A stretch of 64,000 bases of DNA, from NCBI GenBank assembly GCA_015832175.1, contig WJXW01000009.1, positions 1,364,001 to 1,428,000 on the forward strand, in the 5' to 3' direction. The first letter of the stretch is position 1, and the number at the start of each line of letters is the position of its first letter. Positions 55,010-64,000 of this stretch are shown here, one piece after another. A program made the translations under genes and the position numbers. Under the pieces are notes generated by a model, which saw only the letters and a list, made by a program, of their open reading frames with translations, was not told the origin of the DNA and made no database searches. The DNA comes from Paraphaeosphaeria minitans (Eukaryota > Ascomycota > Dothideomycetes > Pleosporales > Didymosphaeriaceae).

Positions 55010-58000
55010 GCATTAGAACTCAACTACAACCTACACGAACAGATGTCTTTTTTAGGCCTAAACTTAGATAAGAAAACGCCTTTATTAAATTAAATACTAT
55101 AGTAAGCACAGCATTAATTAAGCTACTAGTACAGCTTAAAGGAATATAGGCTTAAGCTCTTATAGACTTAGGAGTAGGAAAGAACTTTATATCTTATTAG
55201 ATAGTAAGACAAGCAGGACTTATAATGTTAGAGAAAGAAGTACCCTATATTATCTATATCGCGAATAGATCCCTAATGCCTAAGACACCTCAGATATACT
55301 AGGAGGTCACTACCACGATAACAGTCTAAGGACATAGAGAGGAACTTACCTTAGATATCTTACTAGGATCTAAGCATAAGTTAGTCTTAGGATTACTTTA
55401 GTTAATAATACACAACCTATAGATTAACTAGGGTACGAAGAAAATATCGTTTAAATGCTATAATTATGTATTATAAGCAAAGCCTACGCATTAACTAAAA
55501 ATAATAATAGATAAGGGAGTTATTAACAACATAATACCGCAATAGATAGTTAAAAAACAGAAGCACACCTTAGCAGACGCTAGCAGGAACTACTAGGTTA
55601 AAAAGCGCGAGAAAGAGGACAATAGCACACCCCTCACCTTACTAAGAGAGTACAGGAAATAGACATATATGTTTACAGAAAAAGAAGGAAAAGCAAACCT
55701 ACCAGAACATTAACCCTAGGATCTTACAATAGACCTAGAAGAAAGGAAGACGCCACCCTTTAGACTACTATACAGTAAGACAGGAGAAAAACTCCTTAAA
55801 GAATGTGATTTTATTAAGACAAACCTTAAGAAAGGATATATATAACTATTAAAGTTACTAGTAGTAAGCCCTTTTATATTTATTAAGAAAAAGGATAGAT
55901 TAGACAGACTATGCGTTAACTATTAACAACTTAACAACATAATAATAAAGAACTAATATCTACTACTAAACATTATAGAGTTACGAGATTAACTATCTCA
56001 AGCCAAGATATTCACAATAATAGATCTAAGAGACGGTTACTACCTTATACAAATTAAGAAAGGTAAAGAATAGAAAACAGCGTTTTAATTACGCTATAGA
56101 CTATTTAAATATAAGGTTATACTATTTAAACTCACAAATACACTAGCAGCTTTTATAGTACTTCTTAACAACGTACTCTATAAACATCTAGATATATTTA
56201 TTATTGCATATATAGACAATATCCTCGTCTTTTCTAAAAGCGAATTAGACTACACTAAGCATGTATAGATAGTACTAGAAGCACTAGACAAAGTATACCT
56301 TTATATTAAACTTAAGAAATGTAAGTTTAACGTTAAATAACTTAAATTCCTAGAACACATTATTACTACAGAAGGAATTAAGATGGCACTAAGTAAAGTC
56401 AAATGTATTAAGAACTAGCTAATACTAAAGATAGCTAAGAACATCTAAGAATTCTTAGAATTCTATAGATTTAACTAACAATTTATCTAAAATTACGTAA
56501 AGGTCATAATACCTTTAACAAATCTTACAAAGAAAGACGTACCCTTAGAATAGATAGATAAGTGCAGAATATCATTCTAACTCCTTAAGACAGTATATAT
56601 TATAGAACCTATCCTTATTTATTTTAGAAGCAATAAACCACTACGCTTTAAAACAGACGCTAGCGATCTTGCGCTAGGCGCCTACGCTAAATAAGAACGT
56701 AACAGTAAATAGTACCTAATTACCTATTACTCATACAAATTTAATAACGCTAAAACACAATATAACGTACATAATAAAGAACTCTACGCTATTATTAAAG
56801 CCTTAAAGCATTAGAGGATTTACGCGCTTAGTTACTTAACACTAGAAATCTACACAGATCACAAGAACCTTCTAAGGTTCACAACGACAAAAGAACTTAC
56901 GCCACAATAACAAAGATAGTTGTAAACTACTAGGCAGTACAAGTTTAAAATCATCTATATAGCTAGAAAAGAAAATGGCAGAGCAGATGCTCTTAGCCAA
57001 TAAAGTAATCTAGTAAGAGAAAAAGTAAAAACCTTCTCCGCAATCCTTCGCAAAGCTAAAGATAGATCTCTAGAGCTAATAGTAGAACTAAATTAACTTT
57101 TAGTAATTAACTAAGAAGTTCTAGAATATCTATAGACTAAGATTATCTAACAATACCACAATAACCCTATGTACGGACACCTAGGCATCACAAAAATAAT
57201 AGAACTTATCTAGAGGAATTACACCTTTAAAGAAATTAAAGCAGCTGTAATAACTTATTTCTGCAAATGTGTAGAATACTAGAGAAATAAACACAGCACA
57301 TATCTTAAATATAGAGAGATGTAAGTAATTAGAATACTAACAGCACTATAGGAAGACATCGCTATAGATTTTGTTATAGGAATTCTAAACTCTAAGGATC
57401 TAACAACAGGAATTAAATACGACAGTATACTAGTATTAGTCTACCAACTAACTAAGTATGTTGAGCTCATTCTATATCTTAAAAGAATAATAGCAAAGGA
57501 ACTCGCTTTTCTTATCCTGGACTAACTAATTAGACACTACAGAATCCCAAAAATAATTATTAGCGATAGAGACAAGCTCTTCACGTTAAATTATTAGACA
57601 ACGCTTATAGCACTACTTAGAACAAAACAAAAGCTATTAACAGCTTACTATCCATAAACAGACAGATAGACAGAACGTACGAACTAAACTATAGAAACGT
57701 ACCTACGCATCTACTGTAATAGTTAGAAGAATAACTAGGTTTTATTACTACCTATAGCATAGTTAGCCTATAATAATAAAGTATTAGCAGCATTAGGACA
57801 TACACTGTTCTATGCAAACTATAGAAGACACCCACATCTCTTTAATTAACAATTTCCTACAATAATTAAAGCAAAAGAAGCCATAGATATAGCAAAAAAC
57901 ATAAAGAAAATACACTAATAACTCTAAGAAAATCTCAAAAAAGCTTAGCAGCAATTAATTTTATACTAAAACTAAAAACGAAAAATGGCACCTTAGCTAA

Positions 58001-58390
58001 AGAAGGGGGATAAAATATATCTACTTATAAAGAACCTTTAAACTTAGAAGAAGAAACATAAGAAACTAGATTACATTAAGGTTAGACTATTTTATATTTC
58101 TGAGTAAATATCACTAGTGAACTATAAGTTGGAACTACCGCCAGATGCAAAGATACACCTGGTATTCCACGTATCACTACTGGAACTAGTAGACCCTGAT
58201 ACACTAGTTAAAACCACCTTCTACTACCAGACTAAGGAAGAAAACAAATTTAAGGTTAAAAGAATTCTGGAATACAATTAGCATAACAACGCGTACCTTG
58301 TTAAGTGGAAAGGTTACTTACACAGCAAAAACACTTAGGAACTAAAGGACTACCTAGAAAACTGTTAATAAAAGATTAAAGAATTCTATT
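55010..58390 (+). pseudogene. Pol of A-inner (protease, RT, RNase H, integrase, chromodomain)
   Basis: One frame throughout. Protease LIDLGVGKNFIS at 55159-55194 (D-S-G with Ser to Leu). RT: TIIDLRDGYYLIQIKKGKE about 56018-56074, YIDN at 56209-56220. RNase H: KTDASDLALGAYA about 56653-56691, NKELYAIIKALKH, YTDHKNL (56852). Integrase: HLGITK (57178), FCKCVEY (57261), IDFVIG (57364), ISDRDKLF (57558), TERTN (57670). C-terminal chromodomain 58265-58365 with YLVKWKGYLHSKNT, where Trp is intact. Motifs are those of Ty3/gypsy chromoviruses. Confidence 0.92.
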
Positions 58391-58401
58391 AACAGACTTA
58401 T

Positions 58402-58920
58402 TTAAGACAGTAACGCTAAGGAATTGTCCTAGAACTCTAGAGGCAGGTCGTCTATTGCAGACTATATAAACGTGCTAAGTTCAGCTAGACTAGTAGGCTA
58501 AGTGGGATAGGCTAGGTCCTTCTCTAACTCTAACTCTATTAGCGCAGCACTCTCTACCGCGATAACCTCGCTAGCACGCTTTTTATTCTACGCTAATTGT
58601 TTTAATAACTAATCCTCTTTTGTGCGTGCTACGTGTAGGGCTTTAAACGCTGCGTCCTATTCTTTTTACGCCTCTAACATTTGCGCCTCTAATTTCTTCT
58701 TCTTAGCGATTAACCGTGAGAACTTATTCCTAGTAACAGCTATATTACACTTTAAGTCTTGTTTCTAACACTTACTACACTTCCCTAAGCTAATATAGAC
58801 TTTGTAAACGCAGGAATACGACTTACAGAAGGAGCACTTTAATACTATAACTACTCTGTAGTTTTTAATAGTAGAGATAAGGCCGTAACAACGCTTTATG
58901 GAATTACAGTTAGCAGGCAT
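58402..58920 (-). pseudogene. Antisense Zn2Cys6-like/coiled-coil ORF of A-inner
   Basis: ATG 58920-58918 to TAA 58404-58402, 519 nt (172 codons plus stop), starting 37 bp from the 3' LTR and converging on pol, whose end is only ~12 bp away. Cys at codons 29, 32, 37, 48, 51 and 58; codon 39 is TAC (Tyr), where the copy at 10022 keeps TGC. Pooled spacing is C-X2-C-X6-C-X8-C-X2-C-X6-C. A Lys-rich link leads to KKKKLEAQMLEA and FKALHVARTKEDQLLKQL (about codons 72-112), a predicted coiled coil, then an acidic, Pro-containing C-terminus ending LALLS. About seven internal TAA/TAG. The layout resembles Gal4-type regulators, but no function is shown. Confidence 0.65.
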
Positions 58921-58957
58921 AATTCTTTAGAACAAAGAATAAGAAGGGAGGGGATAA

Positions 58958-59368
58958 TGTTACGTACTAGATAATAACGTGGGACTTAGGCGCTTATAAA
59001 GGTGTAATAAAGCGATAATAGGGTTACAAACGTAACAAAGAGACGCTAAGTAACTTAGATTAGGTTATGTAATGTGCTTAGTTGCTTAGTGGCACTAAGC
59101 AGTAGAGCTAGTTACGTGAAGTGCTTAGTTGCTTAGTGGCACTAAGCAGCGGAGCAGCCTTAGTATATAGGAACGCAAGAATGGGCTCTCTATACTTATG
59201 TTTAATCTATTTATTAATCTATTGTTTAGATTCTAGCAGACCAAATTGTTAACTCGTTACACTTTGCAAGATACTATTATATTAATAAGACCTTCTACCT
59301 CCCGTAAGTACTCCTGCCTAAGAACCAACCTTAACCCTTTAGGACTAGCTACCCTCTTGGATTTAACA
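58958..59368 (+). repeat. 3' LTR of A-inner
   Basis: 411 bp, tgttacgtactag...ttggatttaaca, followed by TSD taaag (59369-59373). More transitions than the 5' LTR (gataat for gacaac, taaagg for tgaagg). Confidence 0.92.
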
Positions 59369-60639
59369 TAAAGAAACTATTAGGATTAACAAAGAGTGGT
59401 TTTTACTGTAATAGGAGCTCTACTAAAACCCTAGGGCAATAAGCTTTAGATAACCAGTAAAAGTAGTTTATAAGAACCCTATTAGAATTGTCTAAAAGTA
59501 ATAGCTAAGGAACTACTAGAAATACAAACTAATAGAAGATGTCTAGTTTAACTACTTAGGCAAAGGAAAAGGAGAAAGAATAGGCCCTAAGCAGCCTAAC
59601 AAACGCGTCTCTAATAGAAGTTAATAATTAATAACTAAGACCTATAAATGCTTTATATGTAGTAAACTAGGCCATATAGCCAGAACTATAGATTAAAGAA
59701 TAAAGTCTATTAAACTAAGTTAAATGTACTAACTATTAAGGACTAAGAACCTAATAAGGAATAGGAAGTTATTATAACGCTATTTAGTCACTAACGTATT
59801 ACACTAGAGTAAAGTAAGTAATTAGATTTACCTAACTCACAACTATATAAAGATCCAGAAGACAACTCTAATATATACCATAATGTAGAAGACGTAGAAG
59901 AGATACTAAGATCTCCTACTCCTTACCTATAAAGTAGGCAGGAAGAAGACAACCCTATATCACCTAAGTACAAACTAAATATTTAGGACTATATAGAACC
60001 CTACTAGGCACTAAAAGGAATGCAACCCTATAAAAATAAGAAGTTAGACTACGTACTAAAGTACTACTTAGACTACTAAAATCCTACACACTAATTCTAT
60101 ATGTAGACGCATTGCGAAGAACTAACATACACATAATATAAAGCAGAGAAAGAGGAGAATAAGAAATAACCTAGAAAGAAACTACGCTATAGATAAATAT
60201 AAACAGACTACTTTATTACAGCTTACGACAAACACCTCTAGAATAAATAATAAGTAAAATACTTTCCTCACCTTACGCTAAAGGGTAATAAATACTATAA
60301 TATGCTTATTAATAGAGACTATATATAACTGTACTAGTACACGTGTCTAAACTAAGACTATAAATACTACTATATAGCTAAATATTTAGATGGCTTTGCA
60401 AACTGCCCTATATAAAAAGTAATAATAGAACTACTAATTTAACTAGTACATAGGAACAGTAAAGACTATAGGAGGAAAAACAGAAGAACATCCTTGTAGG
60501 AAGAAGAAGAAGATAATCTACACAAGCCATATACTTAAGAATAATAATAGAAGCAGATGCTTAGAAACGTATACTAGGCACTAGAACTTAACTATAACCT
60601 ACATAAATAGATGTCTTTTTTAGGCCTAAACTTAGATAA

Positions 60640-63600
60640 GAAAATACCTTTATTAAATTAAATACTATAGTAAGCATAGTATTAGTTAAACTACTAGTAT
60701 AGCTTAAAGGAATATAGGCTTAAGCTCTTATAGACTTAGAAGTAGAAAAGAACTTTATATCTTATTAGACAGTAAGATAAGCAGGACTTATAATATTAGA
60801 GAAAGAAGTACCCTACATTGTTTATATTGTAAATAGATCTCTAATGCCTAAGACACCTTAAATATACTAGGAGGTCACTACTATAATAATAGTCTAAGGA
60901 CATAGAGAGGAACTTACCTTAGATATCTTACTAGGATCTAAGCATAAGTTAGTTGTAGGATTACCTTAGTTAACAATACACAACCCGCAGATTAACTAAG
61001 GTATAAAGAAAATATTGTTTAAACGCTATAATTATGTATTATAAGTAAAGCCTATATATTAACTAAAAATAATAGTAGATAAGAGAGTTATTAACAACAT
61101 AATACTATAATAGATAGTTAAAAAATAGAAGTACACCTTAGTAGACGCTAGTAGGAACTACTAGGTTAAGAAGCGTAAGAAGGAGGATAATAGCACACCC
61201 TTTACCTTACTAAGAGAGTATAGGAAATAGACACATATATTTACAGAAAAGGAAGGAAAAGCAAACCTACTAGAACATTAACCCTAGGATCTTACAATAG
61301 ACCTAGAAGAAGGGAAAACGCCACCCTTTAGACTACTATACAGCAAAATAGGAGAAGAACTCCTTAAAGAACGTAATTTTATTAAGATAAACCTTAAGAA
61401 AGGATATATACAACTATTAAAGTTACTAGCAGTAAGCCCTTTTATATTTGTTAAGAAAAAGGATGAATTAGACAGACTATACGTTAACTACTAACAACTT
61501 AACAACATAACAATAAAGAACTAATATCTACTACTAAACATTACAGAGCTACGAGATTAACTATCTTAAGCCAAGATATTTATAACAATAGATCTAAGAG
61601 ACAGTTAGCACCTTATATAAATTAAGAAAGGTAAAGAATAGAAAACAGCGTTTTAATTACGCTATAGACTATTTAAGTATAAGGTTATACTATTTAGACT
61701 TACAAATGCACTAGCAGCTTTTATAGCACTTATTAACAACGTACTCTGTAAATATCTAGACATATTTATTATTGCGTATATAGACAATATCCTTGTCTTT
61801 TCTAAAAATAAATTAGACCACACTAAGTATGTACAGATAGTACTAGAAACACTAGATAAAGTATACCTTTACATTAAACTTAAGAAATACAAGTTTAACG
61901 TTAAATAACTTAAATTCCTAGAACATATTATTACTATAGAAGGAATTAAGATAGCACTAAGTAAAGTTAAATATATTAAGAACTAGCTAATACTAAAGAC
62001 AGCTAAGAATATCTAAAAATTCTTAGAATTCTATAGATTTAATTAACAATTTATCTAAAATTACGTAAAGGTTATAATACCTTTAATAAATCTTGTAAAG
62101 AAGGACGTACCCTTTAAATAGACAAATAAGTGTAAAATATTATTCTAACTCCTTAAAACAGCGTGTATTATAGAACTTATCCTTATTTATTTTAAAAGCA
62201 ATAAACTACTACGCTTTAAAACAGACGCTAGCGATCTTACGCTAGGCGCCTACGCTAAATAAAAATATAACAGTAAATAGCACCTAATTACCTATTACTT
62301 ATGCAAATTTAATAACGCTAAAACATAATACAATATATATAATAAAGAACTCTACGCTATTATTAAAGCCTTAAAGTACTAGAGGATTTATACGCTTAGT
62401 TACTTAATACTAGAAATCTATATAGATTATAAGAACCTTCTAAGGTTCACAATAACAAAAGAACTTACGCTATAATAACAAAGATAGTTACAAACTAAAG
62501 GGTAGTATAAGTTTAAAATTATCTATGTAGCTAGGAAAGAAAATAGCAGAGCAGACGCTCTTAGCTAACAAAGTAATCTAGTAGGAGAAAAGGTAAAAAC
62601 CTTCTCTATAATTCTTCGCAAAGCTAAAGATAGATCTCTATAGCTAATAGCGGAACTAAATTAACTTTTAGTAATTAACTAAGAAGTTCTAGAACATCTA
62701 TAAACTAAGATTATCTAATAATACCACGATAACCCTATGTACAGACACCTAGGCATTATAAAGACAATAGAACTTATCTAAAAGAATTACACCTTTAAAG
62801 GAATTAAGGAAGCTATAATAACTTATATCTACAAATATATAGAATGCTAAAGAAATAAACACAGTATATATCTTAAATATAGAGAGATGTAAGCAATTAA
62901 AATACTAACAGCACTATAGGAAGATATTACTAGAGATTTTGTTATAGGAATTCTAAACTCTAAGGATCTAACAACAGGAATTAAATACGATAGTATACTA
63001 GTAGTAGTCTACTAACTAACTAAGTATATTAAGCTTATTCTATGCCTTAAAGAAATAACGGCAAAGGAACTCGCTTTTCTTATTCTAGACTAACTAATTA
63101 GACACTACAGAATCCTAAAAATAATTATTAGCAATAGAGACAAGCTCTTTATATTAAATTATTAGACAACGCTTATAGCACTGCTTAGAACGAAACAAAA
63201 ACTATTAATAGCTTACTATCTATAAATAGACGGACAGATAGAATGTACGAACTAAACTATAGAAACGTACCTACGCATCTACTGTAATAGTTAGAAGAAT
63301 AACTAGGTTTTATTACTACTTATAGCACAGTTAGCCTATAATAACAAAGTATCAGCAGTATTAGAATATACACTATTCTATATAAACTATAGAAGACACC
63401 TACATCTCTTTAATTAATAATTTCCTACGATAATTAAAGTAAAAGAAGCTATAGATATAGTAGAAAATATAAAGAAAATACACTAATAACTCTAAGAAAA
63501 TCTTAAGAAAGCTTAGCAGCAATTAATTTTATACTAAAATTAAAAACAAAAAATGGCACCTTAGCTAAAGAAGGGGGATAAAGCATATCTACTTACAAAG

Positions 63601-64000
63601 AACCTTTAAACTTAGAAGAAAAAACATAAGAAACTAAATTATATTAAGGTTAGACTATTTTACATTTCTAAGCAAATATTACTAGTAAACTATAAGTTAG
63701 AACTACCGCTAGATGTAAAGATACACCTAGTATTCTACGTATTACTACTAGAACTAGCAGACCCTAATACACTAGTTGAAACTACCTTCTACTACTAGAC
63801 TAAGGAAGAAAATAAATTTAAGGTTAAAAGAATTCTAGAATACAATTAGTATAATAATATGTACCTTATTAAGTAGACAGGTTACCTATATAGTAAAAAC
63901 ACCTAGGAACTAAAAAACAATCTAGGAAACTGTTAGCAAAAGATTAAGGAATTCTACTAGAAATAACTAGGACGCACCTAGGAATTACCACTAGTATAAG
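60640..64000 (+). pseudogene. Pol of A-outer, to window end
   Basis: Same frame and domains as A-inner pol: protease LIDLEVEKNFIS (about 60729), RT with YIDN at 61778-61789, RNase H KTDASDLTLGAYA (about 62219), integrase 62750-63260 with ISNRDKLF where Asp is Asn, chromodomain 63860-63960. In the chromodomain LIK*TGYLYSKNT has lost Trp and other residues. More stops than A-inner. The antisense ORF and the 3' LTR would follow outside the window. Confidence 0.85.

Larger units (their letters stand above)
52785..59368 (+). mobile_element. Complete gypsy chromovirus A-inner, least mutated copy
   Basis: 6584 bp, 411 bp LTRs at 52785-53195 and 58958-59368, both tgttacgta...taaca/taata, TSD taaag. 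Contains gag, full pol with chromodomain, antisense ORF and a purine tract (agaagggagggga, 58942-58954). It keeps many CpA/TpG words (acaacg, cagca, gcaac), especially in the 5' LTR and gag, so it is the youngest insertion of the deepest nest. LTR differences are transitions, e.g. ccag/ctag, ctcggg/cttagg. Confidence 0.93.
52176..60600 (+). pseudogene. Gag of A-outer (interrupted by A-inner)
   Basis: N-terminal part 52176-52784, remainder 59374-60600. The knuckle at about 59648-59690 keeps CFIC and GHIAR, where A-inner has Tyr for His, but a small deletion follows (the final NC is lost). Stops are TAG/TAA. Same product as in A-inner. Confidence 0.75.
51720..64000 (+). mobile_element. Gypsy chromovirus A-outer, interrupted by A-inner, running off the window
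   Basis: 5' LTR 51720-52175, gag 52176-52784 and 59369 onward, pol from about 60640 to the window end in the chromodomain (63860-63960). A-inner splits gag with a perfect taaag TSD (52780-52784, 59369-59373). It sits in E3. More RIP-mutated than A-inner, in keeping with being older. Confidence 0.88.

Noticed and set aside
1..64000. Mitochondrial or bacterial origin suggested by AT richness and use of TAA/TAG
   Set aside because: Chromoviral and copia retroelements with 5 bp TSDs, spliceosomal introns and RIP-type transitions are nuclear fungal features.

Overview
The window reads as nuclear, TE-only DNA from a filamentous ascomycete (Pezizomycotina) that practises repeat-induced point mutation (RIP). 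Coding frames of LTR retrotransposons are recognisable almost everywhere, but nearly every CpA/TpG has become TpA. Gln and Trp codons are now TAG/TAA, Cys and His ligands are now Tyr, and catalytic Asp is often Asn. The longest uninterrupted frame is 84 codons. I see no host gene, tRNA, rRNA or CRISPR array. The species cannot be named from this sequence.

I named the families by their shared LTRs. A is a Ty3/gypsy chromovirus with LTRs of about 335-456 bp. B is a copia-like element with a 238-312 bp LTR and a 1 kb leader. B2 is a gypsy element with a 219 bp LTR. C is a Gag-Pro-only element with a 235 bp LTR and a 4 bp target site duplication (TSD). E is a gypsy chromovirus with a 192 bp LTR. 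F is a copia element with a 194 bp LTR.

Layout: 1-1292 is the 5' end of a reverse B copy. 1293-8152 is the 3' end of an A element (A-iii), split by C (1799-7449), which itself holds a reverse solo C LTR. 8153-8702 is the 5' end of a reverse A copy (A-iv). 8750-17477 is a forward A copy split by a complete reverse A copy (9575-16157, TSD gtata). 17478-49398 is one B element, very broken up. Its parts are LTR, leader and gag (17478-19904), integrase (39503-39954) and RT/RNase H (40203-40805 and 48100-49398). It is interrupted by a reverse F copy (19905-39502, itself holding B2 and the complete E1 at 32203-39339, TSD tagcg), by a solo B LTR (39960-40197, TSD cttat) and by a complete forward F copy (40811-48094, TSD agact). 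49399-49900 is the start of E2, interrupted by reverse E3 (49901-51719). E3 is interrupted by A-outer (51720 to the window end), whose gag holds the complete, least mutated A-inner (52785-59368, TSD taaag). The deepest chain is six levels: A > B > E2 > E3 > A-outer > A-inner.

The most interesting feature is antisense coding between pol and the 3' LTR. Family A carries a 172-182 codon antisense ORF in three copies, with the same ATG and stop; pooled over the copies its cysteines fit the fungal Zn(II)2Cys6 spacing, followed by a predicted coiled coil. B2 carries an unrelated antisense gene of about 361 codons whose frame survives across three canonical introns. E and F show weaker hints of the same layout. 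Family A also keeps its R-U5 while using at least four different U3 sequences.
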